64,000 bases of DNA from contig NZ_RWKI01000020.1 in the NCBI RefSeq assembly GCF_003984645.1, forward strand, positions 1 to 64,000, given 5' to 3'. The translations under genes and the position numbers were made by a program. Positions 40,335-49,543 of this stretch are shown piece after piece. How positions within the stretch are numbered: the stretch's first letter is position 1; the number at the start of each line of letters is the position of its first letter. Source of the DNA: Variovorax sp. MHTC-1. Lineage in GTDB: Bacteria; Pseudomonadota; Gammaproteobacteria; Burkholderiales; Burkholderiaceae_C. Below the pieces are notes generated by a model. It was not told where the DNA came from. It did no database searches and worked only from the letters and a program-made list of their open reading frames with translations.

Positions 40335-41821
40335 GCGGCGCGGATCTGCACAGAATGGGCGTGGCCGAATTGGCCACGGCACTGCGCGAACGCAAGGTGT
40401 CTGCGGTCGAGGCCGCGCAGCACCACCTGGCTCGCATCAGGCAGCACCAGGACCTCGGCAGTTTCGTCGCCCTCGACGAAGAGGTGACGCTGGCCCGGGC
40501 CCGCGCCGCCGATGCCCAGCTCGCCGCCGGCGGCGCCCCGGCCCTGGCCGGCGTCCCGATCGCGCACAAGGACATCTTCGTCACCGCCGATTTCCCGACC
40601 ACCGCGGGTTCGCGCATCCTGGCCGGCTACCGCTCGCCCTTCGACGCTACGGTGGTGCGCAAGCTGGCCGAGGCCGGTGCCGTGACGCTTGGCAAGCTGA
40701 GCTGCGACGAGTTCGCGATGGGCTCGGCCAACGAGAACGTCGCGGTGCCTGCGGTCGGCTTCGACCAGGCCGTGCCGGTGCGCAACCCCTGGGACACAAC
40801 GCGCATTCCCGGCGGCTCCTCGGGCGGCAGCGCCGCCGCGGTGGCCGCGCGACTGGTGCCGGCCGCGACCGGCACCGACACCGGCGGCTCGATCCGCCAG
40901 CCGGCCTCCTTCTGCGGCGTGACGGGCATCAAGCCGACCTACGGCCGCGCCTCGCGCTACGGCATGGTCGCCTTCGCCTCCAGCCTCGACCAGGCCGGGC
41001 CGCTGGCGCGATCGGCGCAAGACTGCGCGCTGCTGCTGTCGGCCCTGTGCGGGCCGGACCCCGAACGCGATTCGACCTCGCTGGACAAGCCGGCAGAAGA
41101 CTTCTCGCGCACCCTGGGCGATTCGCTCGAAGGGCTGCGCATCGGCGTGCCGAAGGAGTTCCTGGGCGAAGGCGTCGCCCCCGGCGTGCGCGCGGCCATC
41201 GATGCCGCGCTGGCGGAATACGAGAAGCTCGGCGCCCGTCGCGTCGAAGTCACGCTGCCGCGCACCGAGCTGTCGATCCCCGTCTACTACATCATTGCGG
41301 CGGCCGAGGCCTCGAGCAACCTGAGCCGCTTCGACGGCGTCAAGTTCGGCCATCGGGCCAGGAACTACCGCGATCTGGCCGACATGTACGCCAAGACGCG
41401 CGAGGAAGGCTTCGGCGACGAGGTCAAGCGCCGCATCATGATCGGCACCTACGTGCTCTCCCACGGCTACTACGACGCCTACTACCTACAGGCGCAGAAG
41501 GTGCGCCGCATGATCGCCGACGACTTCCAGCAGGCCTTCGCGCAGTGCGATGTGATCGCCGGGCCGGCCGCACCCACGGTCGCCTGGAAGCTCGGCGAGC
41601 ACGGCGGCGACCCGGTGGCCGATTACCTGGCCGACATCTTCACGCTGCCCGGCTCGCTCGCCGGCCTGCCCGGTATGAGCCTGCCTGTGGGCTTCGACGG
41701 CGGCATGCCGGTCGGCCTGCAATTGATCGGCAACTATTTCGGCGAGGCAAAGCTCTTGAACGCGGCACACCGCTTCCAGCAAGCAACGGATTGGCATCAG
41801 CGCGCGCCGGAGGGCTTTTGA
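40331..41821 (+). CDS. gatA: Asp/Glu-tRNA amidotransferase subunit A
   Basis: 496-residue amidase-signature protein that produces the ammonia from glutamine. The catalytic Lys lies in GVPIAHKD and the two Ser in GGSSGGSAAAVAA and GTDTGGSIRQPA. Translationally coupled to gatC by a four-base overlap and followed by gatB after one base. Confidence 0.97.
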   Translation: MSGADLHRMGVAELATALRERKVSAVEAAQHHLARIRQHQDLGSFVALDEEVTLARARAADAQLAAGGAPALAGVPIAHKDIFVTADFPTTAGSRILAGYRSPFDATVVRKLAEAGAVTLGKLSCDEFAMGSANENVAVPAVGFDQAVPVRNPWDTTRIPGGSSGGSAAAVAARLVPAATGTDTGGSIRQPASFCGVTGIKPTYGRASRYGMVAFASSLDQAGPLARSAQDCALLLSALCGPDPERDSTSLDKPAEDFSRTLGDSLEGLRIGVPKEFLGEGVAPGVRAAIDAALAEYEKLGARRVEVTLPRTELSIPVYYIIAAAEASSNLSRFDGVKFGHRARNYRDLADMYAKTREEGFGDEVKRRIMIGTYVLSHGYYDAYYLQAQKVRRMIADDFQQAFAQCDVIAGPAAPTVAWKLGEHGGDPVADYLADIFTLPGSLAGLPGMSLPVGFDGGMPVGLQLIGNYFGEAKLLNAAHRFQQATDWHQRAPEGF

Positions 41822-41822
41822 C

Positions 41823-43301
41823 ATGAACTCCTTCGAACAGATGCAGGAAGGCCGCCCGACCGGGCCGCTGGTGCAAGGCTACGAAGTCATCATCGGCTTC
41901 GAGACCCATGCCCAGCTCTCGACCGCGAGCAAGATCTTCAGCCGCGCTTCCACCGCCTTCGGCGCCGAGCCCAACACTCAGGCCTCGCCGGTCGACCTCG
42001 CGCTGCCGGGCACGCTGCCGGTGATGAACAAGGGCGCGGTCGAGCGCGCCATCAAGCTCGGGCTCGCGCTCGGCTCACAGATCGCACCGCGCAGCGTGTT
42101 CGCGCGCAAGAACTACTTCTACCCCGACCTGCCCAAGGGCTACCAGATCAGCCAGTACGAGATCCCGGTGGTGCAGGGCGGATCGGTCACCTTCTTCCTG
42201 GGTGACGAGAAGAAGACAGTGCGCCTGGTCCGAGCCCATCTCGAGGAAGACGCCGGCAAGTCGCTGCACGAGGACTTCGTCGGCCAATCGGGCATCGACC
42301 TCAACCGCGCCGGCACGCCGCTGCTGGAGATCGTGACGGAGCCCGACATGCGCTCTACCGCCGAGGCCGTAGCCTATGCGCGCGAGCTGCACAAGATCGT
42401 GACCTGGATCGGCATCTGCGACGGCAACATGCAGGAAGGCAGCTTCCGCTGCGATGCCAACGTCTCCGTGCGCCGGCCCGGCCAGCCGCTGGGCACGCGG
42501 CGCGAGATCAAGAACCTGAACAGCTTCAAGTTCATGCAGCAGGCGATCGACTACGAGATCCGCTGGCAGATCGGCGAGATCGAGGACGGCCGCGCGATTC
42601 AGCAGGCCACGGTGCTGTTCGATCCCGACACCGGCGAGACGCGCGCCATGCGCACCAAGGAAGACGCGGCCGACTACCGCTACTTCCCCGATCCGGACCT
42701 CCCGCCGCTGGCGATCGCGGCCGAATGGATCGAGCGCGTGCGCGCCGACATGCCGGAGCTGCCGCGCGCGATGGCCGAGCGCTACGTGCGCGAGCACGGC
42801 CTGTCGGACTACGACGCCACGCAGCTCACCCAGAGCCCCGCGCTCGCCCGCTACTTTCAGAGCGCGGTGGCCGCCGGTGCCAACGCCAAGCTGGCCAGCA
42901 ACTGGATCACCGGCGAGATCGCGCGCCGTCTCAAACTGCAGGACATCGCGATCGACGAAGCGCCGGTGACGGCCGGGCAGCTCGCGAAGCTGATCGAGCG
43001 CATCGGCGACGGCACGTTGTCGAACAACGCCGCGCGCCAGGTCTTCGATGCGCTCTGGACCGGCGAGGGCCAGGACGCCGACCAGCTCATCGAAGCCAAG
43101 GGCCTGAAGCAGATGAGCGACGCTGGCGCCCTCGAGAAGATCATCGACGGCGTGCTGGCCACCAACCAGAAGAACATCGACGAGTACCGCGCCGGCAAGG
43201 ACAAGGCTTTCAACGCGCTGGTCGGCCAGGTTATGAAGGCCAGCCAGGGCAAGGCCAACCCGGCGCAGGTGAATGCGCTGCTGAAGGCGAAGCTGGGTTA
43301 A
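41823..43301 (+). CDS. gatB: Asp/Glu-tRNA amidotransferase subunit B
   Basis: 492 residues: GatB kinase-like domain (with GFETHAQLSTASKIFS near residue 25) and a C-terminal YqeY-like helical domain. GatB phosphorylates the tRNA-bound Glu or Asp and receives ammonia from GatA through a channel. Ends the gatCAB operon, 19 bp from the convergent DUF4124-like gene. Confidence 0.97.
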   Translation: MNSFEQMQEGRPTGPLVQGYEVIIGFETHAQLSTASKIFSRASTAFGAEPNTQASPVDLALPGTLPVMNKGAVERAIKLGLALGSQIAPRSVFARKNYFYPDLPKGYQISQYEIPVVQGGSVTFFLGDEKKTVRLVRAHLEEDAGKSLHEDFVGQSGIDLNRAGTPLLEIVTEPDMRSTAEAVAYARELHKIVTWIGICDGNMQEGSFRCDANVSVRRPGQPLGTRREIKNLNSFKFMQQAIDYEIRWQIGEIEDGRAIQQATVLFDPDTGETRAMRTKEDAADYRYFPDPDLPPLAIAAEWIERVRADMPELPRAMAERYVREHGLSDYDATQLTQSPALARYFQSAVAAGANAKLASNWITGEIARRLKLQDIAIDEAPVTAGQLAKLIERIGDGTLSNNAARQVFDALWTGEGQDADQLIEAKGLKQMSDAGALEKIIDGVLATNQKNIDEYRAGKDKAFNALVGQVMKASQGKANPAQVNALLKAKLG

Positions 43302-43320
43302 GTAAACGAGGGGCGCGGGC

Positions 43321-44004
43321 TCAGCGCGCCGAGGTCGCGGGCGCATTGCCCGCCCACAGCGGCTTGAGGCGCCCGCGCTCCTCGTCGAAGCGCGCGTTGA
43401 CGCGCTTCTTCTCGTCTTCCTGGTCGCCGATGAAGCGGTTCTGCACCGCGACGCTCTTGCCGTTGTCGTCCAGCTTGCGGCGCAGCGAGTCCGGCGCCTT
43501 GCTGACATCCTTCTTGTAGAACTCGAGTTCGTCGTCGATCTTCTTGCGCTCCTCGGACAGCTCGCCGAGGCGCTTCTGGGCGGCAGCGATCACCGCATCG
43601 ATCTGGACCAGGGCCTCGGCGCGTTCGCGGTCGTGCGCGGTGGCGTTGGGATAGCGGATCAGGAGCGCGCGTTCGCGGCGGCGCTCTTCGATCACGCGTG
43701 CCGCCTGCAGTTGCGCCTGGCGCTCGCGCTCCTCGCGCTCGGCCAGTTCGCGCGCCGTGTAGGTGGGTTCTATCTTGCGCCGCACGCCGCCGCTCGGGCT
43801 GAGTTCGCGTTGTTCGCGATCGCTGCAGTCGGCGATCGGGCGGTCGGAAGTGAGGGTGCGGCCGCGGGCATCGACGCAGCTGTAGATGCCGGAGCTCGCG
43901 GCCGGCGCCGATTGCGCAGAAACAGCACCAGCCGCCGCCAGCAGGAGGGCCAGAGAAGCGATGTGTATGCGCGCCAACGTCGGTCCTTCAGACAGTGGAT
44001 TCAA
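43321..44004 (-). CDS. DUF4124-domain protein with coiled coil
   Basis: 227 residues: N-terminal signal peptide (about 1-30, ending SAQS), a short DUF4124-like module (GIYSCVDARGRTLTSDRPIADC) and a long, highly charged helical region (about 85-215) likely a coiled coil. Periplasmic or envelope-linked protein of unknown function. The ATG at 44004 overlaps the pyrE stop by four bases, which supports this start. Confidence 0.8.
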   Translation of the reverse strand: MNPLSEGPTLARIHIASLALLLAAAGAVSAQSAPAASSGIYSCVDARGRTLTSDRPIADCSDREQRELSPSGGVRRKIEPTYTARELAEREERERQAQLQAARVIEERRRERALLIRYPNATAHDRERAEALVQIDAVIAAAQKRLGELSEERKKIDDELEFYKKDVSKAPDSLRRKLDDNGKSVAVQNRFIGDQEDEKKRVNARFDEERGRLKPLWAGNAPATSAR

Positions 44005-44702
44005 CCCGCGCCGTAGCGCGCCCTGTATGCCAGCACTCCCTCCCGGTAGGCGCTCAGCTCGTCGTCCGCGCGCCCCGAGAGGTAATGTAACAAGTCGTCG
44101 AGCGTGGCGATCGCCACCACCTGCAGACCGAGCTGATTACGGACATATTGCACGGCGCTGTGCTCCACGTCGACGCCGTTCTCGGTCGCCTTCTCCTGCC
44201 GGTCCAGCGCGATAGCCACCGCATGCGGCGTGGCCCCGGCGCTGCGGATGGCGGCGATCGACTCGCGCACCGCTGTGCCGGCCGACATCACGTCGTCGAC
44301 GATCAGCACCCGGCCCTTGAGCGGCGCGCCGACCAGCGTGCCGCCCTCGCCGTGGTCCTTGGCCTCCTTGCGGTTGTAGGCGAAGGGCACGTTGCGGCCG
44401 CGCCGGGCGAGCTCGGCGGCGACCGTTGCGCCGAGCGGGATGCCCTTGTAGGCCGGGCCGAAGATCATGTCGAAGTCCAGCCCGCTGGCGATCAGCCGGT
44501 CTGCATAGAATTCGGCGAGCCGCGCGAGCTTGGCGCCGTCGTCGAACAGGCCCGCGTTGAAGAAGTAGGGGCTCATGCGGCCGGCCTTGGTCTTGAACTG
44601 CCCGAAGCGCAGCACTCCCGATTCGAGCGCGAACTGCACGAAGGCCTGCGCCAGCGCACCGCCCTCGCCCACTCCTCCAACTTCTGCCACCTCTTCAGCC
44701 AT
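44001..44702 (-). CDS. pyrE: Orotate phosphoribosyltransferase
   Basis: 233 residues from ATG 44702. Converts orotate and PRPP to OMP in pyrimidine synthesis. The PRPP-binding motif VLIVDDVMSAGTAV and the upstream GPAYKGIPLGATVA and AYNRKEAKDHGEGG blocks are intact. The start was placed at MAEEVAEVGG; the N-terminal tail is slightly longer than in E. coli. Only 13 bp separate it from the divergent exonuclease gene. Confidence 0.96.
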   Translation of the reverse strand: MAEEVAEVGGVGEGGALAQAFVQFALESGVLRFGQFKTKAGRMSPYFFNAGLFDDGAKLARLAEFYADRLIASGLDFDMIFGPAYKGIPLGATVAAELARRGRNVPFAYNRKEAKDHGEGGTLVGAPLKGRVLIVDDVMSAGTAVRESIAAIRSAGATPHAVAIALDRQEKATENGVDVEHSAVQYVRNQLGLQVVAIATLDDLLHYLSGRADDELSAYREGVLAYRARYGAG

Positions 44703-44715
44703 CGGGAACGTCCTT

Positions 44716-45519
44716 GTGTTCAAACTGACCAGCCTCAACCTCAATGGCCTTCGTTCGGCCGCGACCAAAGGCGTCGCCGACTGGGTTGCCGAACTGGCGC
44801 CGGATTGTATTTGCATGCAGGAGATTCGCGTCCAGGCGAGCGACATCGAAGGCCGTTTCGAGGCCATGGCCGGTCTCAAGGGCCACTTCCATTTTGCGGA
44901 GAAGAAGGGCTACGCCGGCACTGCGGTTTACACCAAGCACGAGCCCAGCGAGGTCGTGGTGGGCTGGGGCGACTCCGAGTTCGATGCCGAAGGCCGCTAC
45001 CTCGAGCTGCGCTTCGACACGCCGGCGCGCAAGTTCTCGGTCATCAGCTGCTACTTCCCGAGCGGCTCCTCGGGCGAGGAACGCCAGGCCGCGAAATACC
45101 GCTTTCTCAAGGGCTTCTTCCCGCACCTGATCGCGCTCAAGGCCGAGCGCGAGTTCGTCCTTTGCGGCGACATCAACATCGCGCACAAGGAGATCGACCT
45201 CAAGAACTGGCGCGGCAACCAGAAGAACAGCGGCTTCCTGCCCGATGAGCGCGCCTGGATGACCCGGCTGCTCGACGCCGGGGCGGAAGGCGCGGGGCTG
45301 GTCGACGTCTACCGCATGCTCAAGCCCGACACCACCGACGAGGCTTACACCTGGTGGAGCAACCGCGGCCAGGCCTATGCCAAGAACGTGGGCTGGCGGC
45401 TGGACTACCACCTGGCGACGCCGAAGACCGCGGAGCTCGCGCGCAACGAGCAGATCTTCAAGACCATCAAGTTCAGCGACCACGCGCCGATCACGGTGGA
45501 CTACGAGTTCACGCTGTAG
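44716..45519 (+). CDS. xthA: Exodeoxyribonuclease III
   Basis: 267 residues from a GTG start at 44716, VFKLTSLNLNGLRSA. The endonuclease/exonuclease/phosphatase fold shows the metal-binding glutamate in MQEIRV, the GDINIAH block and the catalytic DHAP pair near the C-terminus. It acts on abasic sites and 3' termini in base excision repair. The GTG lies only 13 bp from the divergent pyrE start; upstream in-frame codons are antisense to pyrE. The 3' end overlaps the convergent LysR gene by 11 bp. Confidence 0.93.
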   Translation: MFKLTSLNLNGLRSAATKGVADWVAELAPDCICMQEIRVQASDIEGRFEAMAGLKGHFHFAEKKGYAGTAVYTKHEPSEVVVGWGDSEFDAEGRYLELRFDTPARKFSVISCYFPSGSSGEERQAAKYRFLKGFFPHLIALKAEREFVLCGDINIAHKEIDLKNWRGNQKNSGFLPDERAWMTRLLDAGAEGAGLVDVYRMLKPDTTDEAYTWWSNRGQAYAKNVGWRLDYHLATPKTAELARNEQIFKTIKFSDHAPITVDYEFTL

Positions 45520-46405
45520 CGAGCGCCACCTTCAACGCCTGGGTGAAGGCCTGCATGGCCTCCGTCTCGGCCGTGCCGCGCCGCGTGACGCGGTAGAAGT
45601 CGATGCCCACCTTCGGCTTGACCAGCAGGTCCGTGCGCACCCGGTGCCGCCGACAGGCCGCGAGCGCGAAAGTCGGCATCACGGCGGTGCCGAAGCCGGC
45701 CTCGACCATCGAGATCAGCGTGCCGAAGAAGTTGAAGGCCGGCCGCTCCGCATCCGCCCGCCCGATCGCGCCTAGGTGCACGTCGATGACCTTCTGGATC
45801 GGGTTGCTTTGCGGCAGCCCGAGCAGCGGCGCCGAGCGAAGCGAGGACCAGGGCACGCTGCCGAGCGGCGGCGCTTCATCCGTGCCGGCAGGCGCCACGC
45901 GCATCAGCTGAAACCGCCCCACGGGCTTGCGGCCGAGCCCGGGCGCCGCCTTGAAGAAGAAGCCCAGGCCCATGTCGGCCTCGCCGCCCGCCACCATCGC
46001 TTCGACGTCGCGAAGGTCGGCGTCGAAGAGCTTGAGCTGGATCGCAGGATGGCTCTCGCGGAAGCGGCCGAAGACCTGCGGCAGCAGGTTGGAAGACACC
46101 AGCGGCGTGGCCGCGATGCGCAGCGTCTGGCGCGCCTGGTCGCCTTCGGCGCCGAGATGGGCGGCCACGTCGTCGAGCTCGGTCAGCACGCGCTCGACGA
46201 CCGGGAGCAGCCGCCGCCCCGCCGCGGTGAGAACGACCATGCGCGTGGTGCGGTCGAACAGGCGGCAGCCCAGCTGGCGCTCCATCTCGCGCACCAGCGT
46301 GCTGAGGCCGGCCTGCGTCATGTGCGCCTGCTCGGCCGCGCGCGTGAAGTTGCCGATGCGCGCGACATGCAGGAAGGCGCGCATCTGGCGAACGGACAAA
46401 TTCAT
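45509..46405 (-). CDS. LysR-family transcriptional regulator
   Basis: 298 residues; helix-turn-helix at about 1-60 (RAAEQAHMTQAGLSTLVREME) and effector domain from about 90. Divergent by 69 bp from a FAD monooxygenase gene, which it probably regulates. A 14-bp palindrome straddles its start codon, suiting autorepression. Effector probably an aromatic acid, inferred from the neighbour only. Confidence 0.92.
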   Translation of the reverse strand: MNLSVRQMRAFLHVARIGNFTRAAEQAHMTQAGLSTLVREMERQLGCRLFDRTTRMVVLTAAGRRLLPVVERVLTELDDVAAHLGAEGDQARQTLRIAATPLVSSNLLPQVFGRFRESHPAIQLKLFDADLRDVEAMVAGGEADMGLGFFFKAAPGLGRKPVGRFQLMRVAPAGTDEAPPLGSVPWSSLRSAPLLGLPQSNPIQKVIDVHLGAIGRADAERPAFNFFGTLISMVEAGFGTAVMPTFALAACRRHRVRTDLLVKPKVGIDFYRVTRRGTAETEAMQAFTQALKVALATA

Positions 46406-46412
46406 ATGAATT
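46399..46412. promoter_or_regulatory. Palindrome AATTCATATGAATT over the LysR start codon
   Basis: A perfect 14-bp palindrome containing the LysR start codon (CAT at 46403-46405 on the plus strand), 62 bp before the monooxygenase ATG. Candidate operator of the LysR protein. Confidence 0.5.
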
Positions 46413-46474
46413 CATGATAAATCCATACGACATCTAAATTTCACAGATGATCGTCGCGCCGGTCTAATCCGGCC

Positions 46475-47740
46475 ATGAGCAGAGACAAGACAACCGAAGT
46501 GATCGTGCTGGGCGCCGGCATCGGCGGACTGACCCTGGCGCTGAGCCTGCACCAGGCCGGCATCGCCTGCCGCGTGTACGAAGCGGTGCCCGAACTCAAG
46601 CCGCTGGGCGTGGGCATCAACCTGCTGCCGCATGCGACGCGCGAGTTGAGCGAACTGGGCTTGCTGCCGGCGCTGGACGCGGTGGGCGTTCGCACGCGGG
46701 AAGCGGTGTTCTTCAATTCCCATGGCCAGCTGGTGTTCCGCGAGGCGGCCGGCACCGCGGCCGGCTACGACTGGCCGCAGTATTCGATCCATCGCGGCGA
46801 CCTGCACACCGTGCTCTTGAACGCCGTCCGCGAACGCCTTGGCGCCGGCAGCGTGGTCTGCGGCCATCGCTGCGCCGGCGTCGACCAGGACGAGCGCGGC
46901 GTGACGGCGCGCTTCGCCGCGCCGGACGGCACGGCCCTGCCGGAGGTGCACGCATCGCTGGCCGTCGGCTGCGACGGCATCCACTCGGTGCTGCGCAAGC
47001 AGCTCTATCCGGACGAGGGCGCGCCGCGCTACTCGGGCGTCAACATGTGGCGCGGGACCGCGAAGCACAAGCCTTTTCTCTCCGGCGCGAGCATGGTGCG
47101 CGCGGGCTGGCTGGACCAGGGCAAGATGGTGATCTACCCGATCCGCAACGATGTCGACGCCGAAGGCAACCAGCTCATCAACTGGGTCGCCGAGATCCAC
47201 GCGCCGCGGCCTGCGCTGCAGGACTGGAGCCGCGCCGGGCGGCTGGAAGACTTCCTGCCGGCCTTCGAGGGCTGGCATTTCGACTGGCTCGACGTGCCGG
47301 CGCTGATCCGCTCGTCCGACGCCATCCTCGAGTACCCCATGGTCGACCAAGACCCATTGCCGAAGTGGACGCACGGACGGCTCACGCTGCTCGGCGATGC
47401 GGCGCACCCGATGGTGCCGCGCGGCTCCAACGGCGCCGGCCAGGCCATCATCGATGCCCGTTTCCTCGCCGGCGCACTGCACAAGCTGGGGGTCGGCACC
47501 GAAGCGCTCGATGCCTACGACCGCGTGCGCGTCAAGGCCACCACCGAGGTGGTGCTGACCAACCGCAGCAATCCGCCCGACACCATCCTGCGCGAGGTGT
47601 TCCAGCGCTCCGGCGGCAAGCGCTTCGAGCGGCTGGAGGAGATCGTGAGCACCGAAGAATTGCAAGCGATCTCGGACAACTACAAGCGGGTCGCGGGCTA
47701 CGACCCGGCCGCGCTGAAGGCGCGCCCTTCCTACCTTTGA
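46475..47740 (+). CDS. FAD-dependent monooxygenase (salicylate hydroxylase-like)
   Basis: 421 residues of the group A aromatic hydroxylase family. GAGIGG (14-19) binds FAD ADP, a DG motif occurs in VGCDGIHSVLR and the GD motif in LLGDAAHPMVPRGSNGAGQ. Such enzymes hydroxylate aromatic rings with NAD(P)H and O2; the substrate is not determined. Followed after 28 bp by a Bug-type receptor, which suggests uptake and oxidation of an aromatic or carboxylic acid. Confidence 0.88.
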   Translation: MSRDKTTEVIVLGAGIGGLTLALSLHQAGIACRVYEAVPELKPLGVGINLLPHATRELSELGLLPALDAVGVRTREAVFFNSHGQLVFREAAGTAAGYDWPQYSIHRGDLHTVLLNAVRERLGAGSVVCGHRCAGVDQDERGVTARFAAPDGTALPEVHASLAVGCDGIHSVLRKQLYPDEGAPRYSGVNMWRGTAKHKPFLSGASMVRAGWLDQGKMVIYPIRNDVDAEGNQLINWVAEIHAPRPALQDWSRAGRLEDFLPAFEGWHFDWLDVPALIRSSDAILEYPMVDQDPLPKWTHGRLTLLGDAAHPMVPRGSNGAGQAIIDARFLAGALHKLGVGTEALDAYDRVRVKATTEVVLTNRSNPPDTILREVFQRSGGKRFERLEEIVSTEELQAISDNYKRVAGYDPAALKARPSYL

Positions 47741-47768
47741 ACGACGATCGAAACAACGCGGAGACACC

Positions 47769-48731
47769 ATGCACCAATTGACCAAGCTCCTCGCCACCCT
47801 GCTGCTGGCCGCCAGCGCCGCGGCCGCACACGCGTGGCCCGACCAGCCGATCACGCTGGTGGTGCCCTACACGCCCGGCACCGGCATCGATTTGATCGCG
47901 CGCCAACTCTCGGCGCGGCTGCCGGCCATCCTCGGCCAGCCGGTGGTGGTCGACAACGTGCCCGGCGCCAGCGGCAACATCGGCAGCGAGAAGGTGGCGC
48001 GCGCCAAGCCCGACGGCTACACGCTGCTGGTGCAGGTCAACACGCTGGTGATGAACAAGAGCCTCTACAAGTCGCTGGCCTACGACCCCGTCAACGACTT
48101 CACGCCGGTCTCGCTCACCTCCTGGGGCACGCTGCTGCTGGTCACCAACCCCAACGTGCAGAAGACCACTTCGGTCGCGCTGGTGGTCGCGGCGGCCAAG
48201 GCCAGCCCCGGCAAGTTCACCTATGCGACGCCCGGCGTCGGCACGCCGCACCATCTCTCGATGGCGCTGCTGCTGCAGAGCACCGGCACCGAGATGCTGC
48301 ACGTGCCCTACAAGGGCACGGCCGGTGCGGTGACCGACCTCCTGGGCGGGCGCATCGACTACATGTTCCTGCCGGTGCACGTGGCGCTGCAGCACATCCA
48401 GGCCGGCAAGCTCAAGGCCATCGCGACCGGCAGCGACAAGCGCCTGGCGCAGCTGCCCGAGGTGCCGACCTTGGCCGAGGCCGGCATCCAGGGCGGCAAC
48501 GTCGACATGTGGTACGGCGTGCTGGCGCCCAAGGGCACGCCGAGCGCGGTGGTGGCGCGGCTCAACAAGGAGATCGCGGCGGTCTTGAAGCAGCCCGAGG
48601 TCGCGGGCGCTTTCCAGTCGCAGGGCATGGTGCCCGCGAGCTCGACACCGAGCGAATTCAAAGACCTGATGAGCAAGGACACGCAGCGCTGGGCCGGCGT
48701 CGTTCAGCGTGGCGGCATCACGGCGGACTGA
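47769..48731 (+). CDS. Bug/TctC-family solute-binding protein
   Basis: 320 residues with a signal peptide (about 1-22). WPDQPITLVVPYTPGTGIDLIAR and the SGNIGSEKVARAKPDGYTLL block are hallmark Bug features, a family very expanded in Burkholderiales. Binds a carboxylate for a tripartite tricarboxylate transporter; no TctA or TctB genes are near. Cotranscribed with the monooxygenase. Confidence 0.92.
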   Translation: MHQLTKLLATLLLAASAAAAHAWPDQPITLVVPYTPGTGIDLIARQLSARLPAILGQPVVVDNVPGASGNIGSEKVARAKPDGYTLLVQVNTLVMNKSLYKSLAYDPVNDFTPVSLTSWGTLLLVTNPNVQKTTSVALVVAAAKASPGKFTYATPGVGTPHHLSMALLLQSTGTEMLHVPYKGTAGAVTDLLGGRIDYMFLPVHVALQHIQAGKLKAIATGSDKRLAQLPEVPTLAEAGIQGGNVDMWYGVLAPKGTPSAVVARLNKEIAAVLKQPEVAGAFQSQGMVPASSTPSEFKDLMSKDTQRWAGVVQRGGITAD

Positions 48732-48816
48732 ATGTCGATGTGGTCGCCGGCGAGCATATAGCGGCCTTGGTGAGCGCTCTGCCGGTTGTCAGCGACTACC
48801 GCCACGAGCTCCCTTT

Positions 48817-49437
48817 TCAGTGGGCGCTCGCTGTCGGGCGCACGATGATTTCGCTGGTGTCGACGTCCTCAGGCTTCTGCTCGATCGCAAAGGCGATGGA
48901 CCGCGCGATGGCCGTGGGCGACTCGGTCGCGCCCGGCGAGATCACGGTGACGCGGATGTCGCCGCCCGCCTCCTGGCGCAGCCGTTCGGAGATCGCGTGC
49001 ACCGCGAACCTCGAGGCGCAATAGACGAACTGCCCGCTGCCCTGCGCACGCATGCGCGGCAGGCCGGCCGCGATGCCATGCAGCACGCCGCGCACGTTGA
49101 CATCGAGCATTCGGTCCCCCTCGTCGACCTCCCCTTCCTCCCGTGTCGACCGCGGCATCACGCCGGCGCTGTTGACGATCACGTCGACGCGGCCGAAGGC
49201 CTCGGTCGCCTCGTCGATGAAAGACTGCATGCTGGCGCGCCGCGTGACGTCGAGCGCCTGGTAGCGTGCCGAGCCGCCGGCCTCGAGGATCTCGTTGGCG
49301 AGCGCGTTCAGCCTGCCGATGCGGCGCGCGCCGAGCAGCACGCGCGCCCCGCGCTGTGCCAGGAGCCTGGCGGTGGCTTCGCCGATGCCGCTGCTCGCGC
49401 CGGTGATGGCGACGACTTTTCCTTCGATGCCTGTCAT
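48817..49437 (-). CDS. SDR-family oxidoreductase with apparent internal deletions
   Basis: 206 residues from ATG 49437 (MTGIEGKVVAITGASSGIG). The nucleotide loop TGASSGIG (12-19) and N-S-A-G (89-92) are clear, but the usual segment with the catalytic Ser before the Tyr is missing: QFVYCASRFAVH runs straight from the strand into Tyr139, with Arg143 where Lys is normal. A second jump occurs after ISPGATES (about 167-173), where relatives have a longer loop. Family members are about 245 residues. The frame is open throughout. Probably inactive or altered, so confidence in a working enzyme is low. Confidence 0.75.
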   Translation of the reverse strand: MTGIEGKVVAITGASSGIGEATARLLAQRGARVLLGARRIGRLNALANEILEAGGSARYQALDVTRRASMQSFIDEATEAFGRVDVIVNSAGVMPRSTREEGEVDEGDRMLDVNVRGVLHGIAAGLPRMRAQGSGQFVYCASRFAVHAISERLRQEAGGDIRVTVISPGATESPTAIARSIAFAIEQKPEDVDTSEIIVRPTASAH

Positions 49438-49543
49438 TTGCGTTCCTTGACTGCGGGGGAGTGGAACGAAGTCTAGGAACGAGGGGGCATCGGGCGGTAG
49501 CCGATTCGCCCGCGCTTCTTGCCTGATCCTGCAATACGCAGCT

